This document shows positions 27,008 to 38,755 of a stretch of DNA of 64,000 nucleotides, one piece after another. Source of the stretch: Stieleria magnilauensis. Lineage in GTDB: Bacteria; Planctomycetota; Planctomycetia; Pirellulales; Pirellulaceae. Made by a program: the position numbers and the translations under genes. The notes beneath the pieces were generated by a model that was given only the letters and a program-made list of their open reading frames with translations, was not told the DNA's origin and searched no databases. The stretch covers positions 8,806,233 through 8,870,232 of the forward strand of contig CP036432.1 in assembly GCA_007753675.1 (NCBI GenBank), written 5' to 3'. Positions within the stretch are counted from its first letter, which is position 1, and every line of letters begins with the position of its first letter.

Positions 27008-28276
27008 CTATCTGAACAGTCGCGGCAACCCTTCCCCGACACTCTGCGCCTTTTGACTCAATGCCGCGTTCATCAACTCGATCGCGATCCGCGACTCCAA
27101 CGTCACGCCGGCACGGACACCGACGCAAGGGTCATGACGACCTTTTTCAAGCTGGAAATCGATCTCGCTGAGATCTTTCGTGACCGACTGTTGCGGCTTA
27201 TTGATCGTCGAGGTGGGTTTGAATCCGACGCGAAACACCAGCGGCATGCCGGTGGTCATCCCGCCGATCAGTCCGCCGTGGGTGTTGGAAACATACCCAC
27301 CGCTGCGGATCGGATCGTTGTTCTCGCTGCCGACCCGCTCGATCACCGCCGCACCGGCGCCGACCTCGCAGGACTGGACCGCGTTGAGCCCGCCGAGTGC
27401 CCCCATGATCCGTACCTTTAAACTTTGATACAGCGGATCTCCCAGCAGCGGCGGCACATTGAGCGCCACCACCTCGACTCCGGCACCGAGTGAGTCGCCG
27501 GACTTGCGTGTCTCTTTGATCAGCTCCGCAGCCTCGGACGCAAAACCGCTGTCGATCGATGGGATGACCGCAGCGTCGATGTCTCGCTGCATCGCGGCGA
27601 TGGTGTCGGCATCGATCGTGACCGAATCCTGTTGGGCCAACAGTGCCTGGCAGCGGTCGGCCAGCGAAACGTTCGCCCGCAACGGCCCGACTTGATCGAT
27701 CGAGGACAGCAACACGGTGCCGAAGGTCTGCTGCAAGAACATTCTGGCGATACTGCCGCCGACGACATCACTGATCGTGACGCGGTAACTGCTGCGTCCG
27801 CCGCCGCGGACATCGACGAATCCACGCGACTTGTGGTACTTCACCAGATCCGTGTGCCCGGGCCGGACCTGACCCTTGGGGCCAATGAATTGTGTGTAGT
27901 CGCCCGATTTCTTGCTAGTCGACAGCACCATCGCCGCGATCGGCTCGCCGGTGGTGTACCCCGCCTCGTAGCCCTGGGATTCAAAACTCGCCCCCTCGAC
28001 CTCGACGGTGATTTTTGATTCACCGCGGGTTGCGTCTCCCAGCAACGCCTCGTGATCGGTCTGATACAGGCCGGAGAGAAAGACGACCTTGTCTTTCTCG
28101 TTTCGGGGCGTGCCGTATTTATTGCCACCGGGGCGGCGGCGATCCAAGAACGCTTGGACTTGGTCGCGTCGGATCATCAGCCCGGCCGGACAACCGAACA
28201 CGATGGTCGTCACCGCCGGGCCATGAGATTCGCCCGCGCCCGCGACGCCAAAGTAAGGTCCACCAAGAATTTCCAT
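27008..28276 (-). CDS. aroC: Chorismate synthase
   Basis: 422 residues, slightly longer than the usual 350-390. It converts EPSP to chorismate with reduced FMN, the last shikimate step. Signature blocks: GESHGPAVTTIV near the N-terminus, DRRRPGGNKYGTPRNEKD, VRPGHTDLVKYHKSRGFVD, DVRGGGRSSYRVT and the C-terminal RHDPCVGVRAG. It lies 51 bp downstream of rpiB and is probably transcribed with it. Its product also feeds the 4-aminobenzoate branch used by the H4MPT genes at 20266-22417. Confidence 0.95.
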   Translation of the reverse strand: MEILGGPYFGVAGAGESHGPAVTTIVFGCPAGLMIRRDQVQAFLDRRRPGGNKYGTPRNEKDKVVFLSGLYQTDHEALLGDATRGESKITVEVEGASFESQGYEAGYTTGEPIAAMVLSTSKKSGDYTQFIGPKGQVRPGHTDLVKYHKSRGFVDVRGGGRSSYRVTISDVVGGSIARMFLQQTFGTVLLSSIDQVGPLRANVSLADRCQALLAQQDSVTIDADTIAAMQRDIDAAVIPSIDSGFASEAAELIKETRKSGDSLGAGVEVVALNVPPLLGDPLYQSLKVRIMGALGGLNAVQSCEVGAGAAVIERVGSENNDPIRSGGYVSNTHGGLIGGMTTGMPLVFRVGFKPTSTINKPQQSVTKDLSEIDFQLEKGRHDPCVGVRAGVTLESRIAIELMNAALSQKAQSVGEGLPRLFR

Positions 28277-28327
28277 GGTTGTTTCTGTCAGGAGCAGTAA
28301 GTGGGAGAGGCGTCCGGCACCATGCCG

Positions 28328-28837
28328 CTAAAGCCCCAGCGCGTCGCGTCCCTGGGCCTCGATTTCCATGACTTTGTCCAAACGACGCTGGTGGCGTTCG
28401 CCCGGCGTGTAGCGTGCTCCCAAAAACGCGCGAACGATTTCCAGGGCGAGTTCGCTGCCGATGATCCGTCCGCCGATGCACAGCACGTTCATGTCATCGT
28501 GTTCGACGCCCTGATGAGCCGAATAGGTGTCGTGACAGATCGCCGCCCGAATCCCGGGAATTTTATTCGCCGCGACACTCACTCCGACCCCACTGCCACA
28601 GACCACGATGCCGCGGTCGGCGTTGCCCAAAATGATCTCGCGTGAAACCGCGATCGCAAAATCCGGGTAGTCGCACCGCGCCGTGCTGTCGGTGCCGCAG
28701 TCGATGACGTTGCCGACCAACGTCGCATAGGGTTCGGCAGCAAGCTGTTGGACGACCACCTGTTTGAGCGGGTAACCGGCGTGGTCGCCGCCGATGGCGA
28801 CGCGCAACCGGTCGCCGGAGGGGTTCTGATCGATCAT
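28328..28837 (-). CDS. rpiB: Ribose-5-phosphate isomerase B
   Basis: 169 residues. It interconverts ribose-5-phosphate and ribulose-5-phosphate. Family blocks: RVAIGGDHAGYPLK at the N-terminus, VIDCGTDSTARCDYPDFA, the active-site Cys in GIVVCGSGVGVSVAANK, and HDTYSAHQGVEHDDMNVLC. Members of the LacAB/RpiB family may also act on allose-6-phosphate, but no such pathway is visible. The start is well placed for RpiB length. It is divergent from secA. Confidence 0.93.
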   Translation of the reverse strand: MIDQNPSGDRLRVAIGGDHAGYPLKQVVVQQLAAEPYATLVGNVIDCGTDSTARCDYPDFAIAVSREIILGNADRGIVVCGSGVGVSVAANKIPGIRAAICHDTYSAHQGVEHDDMNVLCIGGRIIGSELALEIVRAFLGARYTPGERHQRRLDKVMEIEAQGRDALGL

Positions 28838-29189
28838 GAATGAATGGGCGGGAGGGGCAAAATACTAGTCAGGGCGGACAGTTTAGCCGCCAAGTTGAAA
28901 ATTCGTTAGCCGCGAAAAGAACGTCGCCGCCATTTGTCCGCCGTGCATCAACGATCACCGTTGACCTGATCCATCAAAAAACCTAACCTAAGCCCCCCAA
29001 AGCATTTAGCTTCTCCTGTCCGATCCGGGGTGTGCCCAGAGCGGAGCGTAAATCTGGACTTTCGTCGGATTGGCCCCATATTGGCTGCTCTAGACGCGGG
29101 GGCCATTGCGCTGCCAATCTGACTCTCTTGCGGGCGAATCTGTATGCTCGCGACGAAACATACATAGAAACTTACTAAGCGATTCAGCG
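28838..29189. other. Intergenic region between rpiB and secA
   Basis: 352 bp between divergent genes. It must hold both promoters, but I see no confident -35/-10 pair, repeat or small gene. The secA frame is open 28 codons upstream of its chosen start. Confidence 0.5.
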
Positions 29190-32906
<3,717 letters not shown>

Positions 32907-32977
32907 CGAATCAATCCACCCAGACCAGGCGGAGCCTGGGCACGAGAACGAACCACGCCCCGAGAACGGAATCTCAA

Positions 32978-34306
32978 ATGTTCGCCAACGCCGTCTACCT
33001 GATCGCACTTGCGGCGCTCTCCCCGTGGATTCTGTATCGCCGCATCCGACACGGACGATACCGCCGCGGATGGCGACAGAAATTGCTGGGCCTGTCACGT
33101 GCCGACGCGTTTCGCCTGGTCGGTGCAGCGCCGACATCGCAGTGCATTTGGCTACACGCGGTCAGCGTCGGCGAAGTCAACTTGCTCGGTGGGCTCGTCA
33201 AGCGTTTGCAGAGTCAGTTTCCGCAGACGTCGATCGTGATCAGTTCTAGCACCGACAGCGGATACGACTTGGCGGTCCGGCGGTTCGGAACCGAGCGCGT
33301 GTTCTTTTGCCCGCTCGACTTTTCGTGGGCGGTCAAGCGCACCCTGGCCCGGCTTGAACCGAAACTGTTGGTGCTCGCCGAACTGGAACTCTGGCCGAAC
33401 CTGATCAAGACCGCCCGACAGCGAAACACCGACGTGATCGTCATCAATGGACGGTTGAGCCAACGCAGCGCCGCCGGCTATCAACGATTCGCCTGGCTGA
33501 CGCGCCCGATCTTTACGTCATTGAGCAGCGTTCAATGCCAAGACGAATCTTCGGCAGACCGTTTCGTCGCCTGTGGAACGCCACGGTCACGCATCGCCAT
33601 CAGCGGTTCGCTCAAGTTTGACGATGCCCCGCAATCGCGCGAATGCGTCGAGGTGCAGTCGCGAGCGAGATGGGCGGGCAGCGATCCCTGGCACATGGTC
33701 TGGGTCGTCGGCAGCACGCAAGACGGCGAAGAAAAAATGGCGTTGGACGTCTACCGACGGCTCTGCCAACGTCACTCCGAATTGCGGTTGATCCTGGTGC
33801 CACGCCACCCCGAACGGTTTGACCGCGTGGCGCAAGTGATCGACGCCGAAGGGCTGCTCGCGCACCGCCGCTCGCGAGACGGTTCGTTGGAAGATTTGAA
33901 ATGGACCGCCGATCGAGTCCTCTTGATCGACACCATCGGTGAACTGCGGCACTGGTGGGGCGTTGGCCAGATCGCCACCGTCGGCGGCACCTTCGGCGAC
34001 CGCGGCGGACAAAACATGCTTGAACCGGCCGGCTACGGCAATGCCATCGCTTTTGGTCCGGACACGCGAAACTTCACCGACATCGCACAACGGCTGCTCG
34101 ATGCCGGTGGCGCGGTGCGGGTGGCCGACGCGATTGAATTGGAAGCGTTCCTCGAGCGTTGTTTGACCGATATTCCGGCAGCCGATTCGCTCGGCCGCGC
34201 TGCAAAGCAGGTCGTCGAACAACACCGCGGCGCGACCAAACGCACGGTCGACGCCATCGGCCAGTTCCTCGCCCCGGACACGCAGTCACAACGACGCGCG
34301 GCTTGA
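32978..34306 (+). CDS. waaA: 3-deoxy-D-manno-octulosonic acid (Kdo) transferase
   Basis: 442 residues from ATG 32978. It adds Kdo to lipid A precursor at the inner membrane, so the organism should make LPS. An N-terminal anchor (VYLIALAALSPWILYRR) is followed by the GT30-type N-domain: WLHAVSVGEVNLLGGLV (with the catalytic-base Glu in VGEV), TSIVISSSTDSGYDLA and LVLAELELWPNLI. The C-domain has VGSTQDGEEKMALDVYRRL, LILVPRHPERF and ATVGGTFGDRGGQNMLEPAGYG. It lies 71 bp after secA in the same direction. Confidence 0.93.
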   Translation: MFANAVYLIALAALSPWILYRRIRHGRYRRGWRQKLLGLSRADAFRLVGAAPTSQCIWLHAVSVGEVNLLGGLVKRLQSQFPQTSIVISSSTDSGYDLAVRRFGTERVFFCPLDFSWAVKRTLARLEPKLLVLAELELWPNLIKTARQRNTDVIVINGRLSQRSAAGYQRFAWLTRPIFTSLSSVQCQDESSADRFVACGTPRSRIAISGSLKFDDAPQSRECVEVQSRARWAGSDPWHMVWVVGSTQDGEEKMALDVYRRLCQRHSELRLILVPRHPERFDRVAQVIDAEGLLAHRRSRDGSLEDLKWTADRVLLIDTIGELRHWWGVGQIATVGGTFGDRGGQNMLEPAGYGNAIAFGPDTRNFTDIAQRLLDAGGAVRVADAIELEAFLERCLTDIPAADSLGRAAKQVVEQHRGATKRTVDAIGQFLAPDTQSQRRAA

Positions 34307-34783
34307 ACCGCCGATTCGCTGCTCCGCAGCGCGGGAGGATGCGCCTGAAGGCTGGACACCAACATGCGCTGGTGTCCAGGCTTTAGCCGCTCCATCTTGC
34401 TGCTCCGCAGCGCGGGAGGATGCGCCTAAAGGCTGGACACCAACATGCGCCGGTGTCCAGGCTTTAGCCGCTCCATCTTGCTGCTTCGCAGCGCGGGAGG
34501 ATGCGCCTGAAGGCTGGACACCAACACGCGCTGGTGTCCAGGCTTTAGCCGCTCCATCTTGCTGCTTCGCAGCGCGTGGGGATGCGCCTGAAGGCTGGAC
34601 ACCAACATGCGCTGGTGTCCAGGCTTTAGCCGCTCCATCTTGCTGCTTCGCAGCGCGGGAGGATGCGCCTGAAGGCTGGACACCAACACGCGCTGGTGTC
34701 CAGGCTTTAGCCGCTCCATCTTGCTGCTTCGCAGCGCGTGGGGATGCGTGAGGTGGTGACCTGATTCCGGGCGCGCCGAAGTC

Positions 34784-35692
34784 TTATTTTTGACCTGGGT
34801 GAGTGGATTCAAATTGTGTAGGTGTCTGGTAGCCAAGACTCGAGTGCTTTCGATCTCGGTTGTAGTAGCCGAAGTAACCTCCCAACTTACGTTCTCCTTC
34901 AGTCACAGTCTCGTATTCGGTTATCTCCAGCTCGGTCTTGATCGTTCCGAAACAACTTTCCATGAATGCGTTGTCGTAACAGTCGCCGGCACGGCTCATG
35001 CTCTGTCGGATCGAAGAACGCTTCAATATCTGACGAAACCGATTGCCAGCGTACTGGCCGCCGCGATCGCTGTGATGGATTAGGTCTCGACCAGGTTGCC
35101 GACTCCTGATCGCATCCTTCAAGCCATCAATGACAAGTTGTTCAGTCATCGTCACATCCAATTTCCACCCGATGATTCGTCGTGAGAATCGGTCCATCAC
35201 CATCGACAGGTAGGCAAACCTTCGACCCGCGATGGGGATATAGGTGATGTCTGCGACCCAAAGCCTGTTGATGGTGTTGAGTTCGAATGGATCCAACAGC
35301 AAATTCGGACTGTATCCCAATCGATGTCGACTTTCGGTTGTTTTTGGTTTGAAGGATTTGGGCTGAATTGCCCTCAATCCCTGTAATTTCATCGCTTCCG
35401 CCACCGTCCTTCGGCAGACGACGATGCCGCGATCGGCCAATTCACTGACGATTCGCCGAGCGCCGTAACGTCGCCGATGCTTCCAGAAAATGTCGATAAT
35501 CATGGGTGAAAGCTCCTCGGTCCGAGTCGGCTCGTCACGTCGACTCACCTGTTGAAATCCGTAGAACGAACTTCGCGAAAGTGATAGAGCGTTACAAACC
35601 TCGCTGGCCGATACGTTCGTCGAGTCAATGACTTCTGCTGCGGCGACAAACCGATCAATCAGTCGCTTCGGCTGAAAATAGACAATGCTTTT
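34784..35692 (-). CDS. IS3-family transposase OrfB (IS A)
   Basis: DDE integrase (rve) domain protein, read as the C-terminal part of an OrfAB fusion made by -1 slippage. The first in-frame start-type codon is at 35548 (protein MSRRDEPTRTEE...), but the frame is open back to the slippery site. An HTH_21-like part, HRRRYGARRIVSELADRG, precedes the catalytic residues: Asp in WVADITYIP, Asp in HHSDRGGQYA and Glu in NAFMESCFGTIKTE. The C-terminal YNRDRKHSSLGYQTP is typical of the family. It is complete, without stops or frameshifts inside the domain. Confidence 0.93.
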   Translation of the reverse strand, partial: KSIVYFQPKRLIDRFVAAAEVIDSTNVSASEVCNALSLSRSSFYGFQQVSRRDEPTRTEELSPMIIDIFWKHRRRYGARRIVSELADRGIVVCRRTVAEAMKLQGLRAIQPKSFKPKTTESRHRLGYSPNLLLDPFELNTINRLWVADITYIPIAGRRFAYLSMVMDRFSRRIIGWKLDVTMTEQLVIDGLKDAIRSRQPGRDLIHHSDRGGQYAGNRFRQILKRSSIRQSMSRAGDCYDNAFMESCFGTIKTELEITEYETVTEGERKLGGYFGYYNRDRKHSSLGYQTPTQFESTHPGQK

Positions 35693-35958
35693 TTTAAGAT
35701 GTCACGCTCTCGCTCAACTCGCCGCAGCTCGACCTCCAATTCCTTCACCCGATTGTCAAGCGACGAGGCAACTGGGCCGCTTTGCCGAAGCTGCTCTCGT
35801 TTCCAACGGTATAGCAAATTGGTGCCTGATAAACCGAGCCGGTCGACTATCGAGGTCGCCGTGTGCCCGTCGAGCAGCATCTGTACCGCGTCCCGCTTAA
35901 ATGGATCGGAATACTGACGTCGTGATTTGCTGTTGTCTTTAAGAGGCTTCTTGCTCAT
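35659..35958 (-). CDS. IS3-family transposase OrfA (IS A)
   Basis: 99 residues. N-terminal helix-turn-helix (YSDPFKRDAVQMLLDGHT, then SIVDRLGLSGTNLLYRWK) that binds the IS ends, followed by a leucine-zipper-like helix ending ERERDILKKALSIF. A run of seven A residues followed by G (minus strand, 35689-35695) gives the A-AAA-AAG slippery site for the -1 shift into orfB. Start ATG at 35958, 65 bp from the right end of the element. Confidence 0.93.
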   Translation of the reverse strand: MSKKPLKDNSKSRRQYSDPFKRDAVQMLLDGHTATSIVDRLGLSGTNLLYRWKREQLRQSGPVASSLDNRVKELEVELRRVERERDILKKALSIFSRSD

Positions 35959-36174
35959 TCTGGGGATCTCCTTGGTCGGCCATTCTAAGCCCCAAGCGCG
36001 CCCGGAATCAGGTCACCACCTCAGCGCCTGAAGGTTGGACACCAACGTGCGCTGGTGTCCAGGCTTTAGCCGCTCCATCTTGCTGCTTCGCAGCGCGGGA
36101 GGATGTGGAATTGCCCACGAAAAGTTGACAGTGGACCGATCTTAACGGGAAGGTAAATAGCGAGCCCTGATGGA

Positions 36175-37092
36175 TCAGGTTTCACCAACGAGTGACGTTC
36201 TGGTAATCGCTTGCTCAAAGTCGATTGGACTTCGGTAGTCCAGTGACGAGTGCAAGCGGCGAGGGTTGTAAAATTGTTCGATGTATTCTGACACGCCGCG
36301 TGTGGCGTGTTCATGGGTGCCGTAGACTTCTTGGACTTCCTCGGTCTTGTAGCTCTTGAAGAAAGATTCCATCGGTGCGTTGTCGTAGCAGTTCCCGCGG
36401 CGACTCATGCTCTGAACAAGTTCACGTTCGGCCAACCGGCGTCGAAACGCTGCGCTCGCATACTGAGAACCGCGATCGCTGTGGACGATCAACCCCGCAC
36501 TTGGGGAACGAAACGCGATCGCTTGATCGAGCGATTCAATCACCAGCTCGGAATCGATCTTACGACTGGTTTTCCATCCGATGATCTTTCGTGAATGCAG
36601 GTCGACAAACGCGCACAGGTAGGTGAATCCTTCTTTTGTAGGGATGTAGGTGATGTCGGTAAGCCAGACTTGATTGATGTCTTCTGTCGAGAAATCTTGG
36701 TTGAGTCGATTGGGGGCGATCGGCTGATCGTGATTGGAATCGGTTGTCGATATTCGGAACTTAGTCCGCCGATTCGCCTGGATTCCGGCCTTCTGCATGT
36801 ATTTGGCTACGGTGTTTCGGCAGCACTGGATGCCTTGCTTAATGACCTCACGATGCATCCGCGGACTTCCGTAGGAATCGAAGTGATTCTCCAACCGGAT
36901 TTCGTGGATGGCCTGAGTGACCTGCATTTCTTTGACTTTGGTTTCGCTAGGATCACGGGCGACAAACCGGTAGTATGCCGCACGCGTCACTTCCAGGACT
37001 CGACAGAGGACCGCGATCGGCCATCGATCGCGATGTTCGCCGATAAACTGCAGCCTCAGTTGCTTTCTTTCGCAAAGAACGCCGTCGCTTTT
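36175..37092 (-). CDS. IS3-family transposase OrfB (IS B)
   Basis: DDE transposase (rve domain), IS150/IS3-like. The reading frame is open from the slippery site at about 37092; the internal start-type codon at 36990 gives 271 residues. The upstream part reads FIGEHRDRWPIAVLCRVLEV, the usual start of OrfB. Catalytic residues: Asp in WLTDITYIP, Asp in VHSDRGSQYAS and Glu in NAPMESFFKSYKTE. The C-terminal FYNPRRLHSSLDYRSP is family-typical. It appears intact. Confidence 0.93.
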   Translation of the reverse strand, partial: KSDGVLCERKQLRLQFIGEHRDRWPIAVLCRVLEVTRAAYYRFVARDPSETKVKEMQVTQAIHEIRLENHFDSYGSPRMHREVIKQGIQCCRNTVAKYMQKAGIQANRRTKFRISTTDSNHDQPIAPNRLNQDFSTEDINQVWLTDITYIPTKEGFTYLCAFVDLHSRKIIGWKTSRKIDSELVIESLDQAIAFRSPSAGLIVHSDRGSQYASAAFRRRLAERELVQSMSRRGNCYDNAPMESFFKSYKTEEVQEVYGTHEHATRGVSEYIEQFYNPRRLHSSLDYRSPIDFEQAITRTSLVGET

Positions 37093-37346
37093 TTTAAAAT
37101 GTCTCGCTCCATTTTGAGCTGCCGGTTCTCTTCACGCAGTCGTTTGAGTTCAGCTTCAACCGACTGATTACCAGCGACCCCGTCTGCGAGAGTCCCATCT
37201 TCCTCGAAAGACTTCTTCCAATTGCGGATCAGGTTATCGCCAACGCCAAGGTCTCGGGCGACAACGGTATACGACAGTCCTTGTTCCATCACTTTCTTGA
37301 CGGCGGCCAGTTTGAATTCTCGGCTGAATTTTCGACGCTTGTCCAT
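37056..37346 (-). CDS. IS3-family transposase OrfA (IS B)
   Basis: 96 residues. HTH domain FSREFKLAAVKKVMEQGL with VVARDLGVGDNLIRNWKK, then a coiled-coil stretch KRLREENRQLKMERDILKKA for multimerisation. A7G on the minus strand (37089-37095) is the -1 frameshift site, at the same place in the protein (DILKKA) as in IS A. Confidence 0.93.
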   Translation of the reverse strand: MDKRRKFSREFKLAAVKKVMEQGLSYTVVARDLGVGDNLIRNWKKSFEEDGTLADGVAGNQSVEAELKRLREENRQLKMERDILKKATAFFAKESN

Positions 37347-37689
37347 GAATCGGTTCTCCTGTCAGAGAAGTCTGACATCTGCCAATCCACTGTCAACTTT
37401 TCGTGGGCAATTCCAATGCGCCTGAAGGCTGGACACCAACATGCGCTGGTGTCCAGGCTTTAGCCGCTCCGTCTTGCTGCTTCGCAGCGCGTGGGATGCG
37501 CCTGAAGGCTGGACACCAACATGCGCTGGTGTCCAGGCTTTAGCCGCTCCGTCTTGCTGCTCCGCAGCGCGTGGGATGCGCCTGAAGGCTGGACACCAAC
37601 ATGCGCTGGTGTCCAGGCTTTAGCCGCTCGATTCGCTGCTCCGCAGCGAACCGATTACAAAGACCGCGATCGTCATCATCACGCACGCT

Positions 37690-38448
37690 CTATCGAGCGG
37701 CCAATTGGCTCTGCGATGGAAGGGGCGTGATATCGGCCCGTGCTTCATCGATCAGACTTCGCAGGAACGCTTTGGCTTCCAAGTAGTCGCTCTTTTCGTA
37801 GTACGCGACGTTTGCTTTCAGTTCGCGTTCGATTCGCTCAATCCAATCTCGCATCGGCAGAAAATGATCGGGGTTGATGCGTCCGACGCGGCTGCGTTGA
37901 TCAAACACCAGATCGATGGGGCCACGAGCCTTTTCATAGTAGCTCGACCGCAGCAAGATCGGCCACGCGACTTGCCCGGTCATCGGGTCGACGGGGCGAC
38001 GGCGCGGGACGCTGGACACCAACCGCTCCTCGGCCTGTTTCTGCTGGCGAACTTGTTCACCGCGAGCGTGCAGGTGACCGAAACGACTTTGTGAGTTGAT
38101 TTGTTTTCGTTCCAAGCGGGTCGCCAGGAATTCGACACTGTTTTGCATTTCCAACCGGTCGGCATGCAGGTGTTGCGTCCGAGCGCTGGCGTTCAAGACG
38201 TTTGCCGTCGCCGCCGCCCTGAGCAATTCGGCACGCCCGAAGGCGGGGTCATAGCCGTAGCCGTGGTGGCGGTATCCGTAATGGACCGGACGAACGTAGT
38301 GGACTCGGTGGTGCGAGACGTGTCCGCTGTGACAGTGCCCCGAATCACACCCGCTGGAGCTCGACTGGGCCGCCGCCGGATCCGCTGCCGCCAAGATCGA
38401 GAGCAACACAACCGAGCAAAAAGCGACGTTTGCAAAAGCAACCTTCAT
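37690..38448 (-). CDS. Secreted His/Tyr-rich hypothetical protein
   Basis: 252 residues from ATG 38448; the longer frame to 38706 lacks features before this Met. A signal peptide (MKVAFANVAFCSVVLLSILA, cleavage near DPAAAQ) is followed by a Cys/His/Tyr-rich stretch, GCDSGHCHSGHVSHHRVHY and VRPVHYGYRHHGYGY, which could bind metal. A charged helical region follows, probably coiled coil (NSVEFLATRLERKQIN; RDWIERIERELKANVAYY). No enzyme motif and no family recognised. It converges with waaA across the repeat array. Confidence 0.75.
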   Translation of the reverse strand: MKVAFANVAFCSVVLLSILAAADPAAAQSSSSGCDSGHCHSGHVSHHRVHYVRPVHYGYRHHGYGYDPAFGRAELLRAAATANVLNASARTQHLHADRLEMQNSVEFLATRLERKQINSQSRFGHLHARGEQVRQQKQAEERLVSSVPRRRPVDPMTGQVAWPILLRSSYYEKARGPIDLVFDQRSRVGRINPDHFLPMRDWIERIERELKANVAYYEKSDYLEAKAFLRSLIDEARADITPLPSQSQLAAR

Positions 38449-38755
38449 CGAACAAATCCCCGTGAAATGACTGGTTTGACGTGCCAACACCCAGCCAAGC
38501 GGAGCAAACGGGGCGGTGTTACAGAAAAACGCGTCAGAGGCCCCAAGCCAGGGAAAATGGTCTACCTGGTGCCCTGTCAGAATTGAGACTTCGGATTGCG
38601 ATTGCCGAGCGGAACAGGGGGGCAGGCTGTAACTTGCGGAGCGACAAAACGACTGCTGAGCCCACGGATCGCAGCGCGAACCCACGGATGGCTGGCCCCC
38701 TGCCATCGGTGGGTTCGACCTGCCATCTGCGGGTGTTATTTTCGATGGTTCGCCG
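38449..38755. other. Intergenic region downstream of the giant gene
   Basis: 307 bp between the stop of the 2582-residue gene and the start of the gene at 37690-38448. It should hold the latter's promoter. I see no repeat family, clear terminator or small gene here. Confidence 0.5.

Larger units (their letters stand above)
34749..36023 (-). mobile_element. IS3-family insertion sequence A (1275 bp)
   Basis: Perfect 28-bp terminal inverted repeats: TGAGGTGGTGACCTGATTCC... at 34749-34776 and its complement at 35996-36023. A 3-bp target duplication GCG flanks it (34746-34748 and 36024-36026). It contains orfA and orfB with a -1 frameshift signal, so it looks intact and potentially active. Confidence 0.97.
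36106..37415 (-). mobile_element. IS3-family insertion sequence B (1310 bp)
   Basis: Perfect 30-bp terminal inverted repeats starting TGGAATTGCCCACGAAAAGT at 36106-36135 and ending at 37386-37415. A 3-bp target duplication ATG flanks it (36103-36105 and 37416-37418). Its ends and proteins differ from IS A, so it is a separate element that struck the next repeat unit at nearly the same base. Confidence 0.97.
34310..37660. repeat. Nine-unit 81-bp hairpin array interrupted by two IS elements
   Basis: Units with GATGCGCCTGAAGGCTGG begin near 34338, 34419, 34500, 34581, 34662 and 34743, continue at 36024, and resume at 37416 with further units at 37495 and 37575. Each has a stem CTGGACACCA/TGGTGTCCAG and a second small stem GCTGC-TTC-GCAGC. 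Unit 6 is split by the IS at 34749-36023 and unit 7 by the IS at 36106-37415. The array lies between convergent waaA and the gene at 37690. Reading frames across it are spurious. Confidence 0.95.

Noticed and set aside
34426-34836. 136-codon minus-strand frame with repeated MERLKPGHQR units
   Set aside because: It only translates the 81-bp hairpin repeats and runs into the IS end; there is no independent coding signal.
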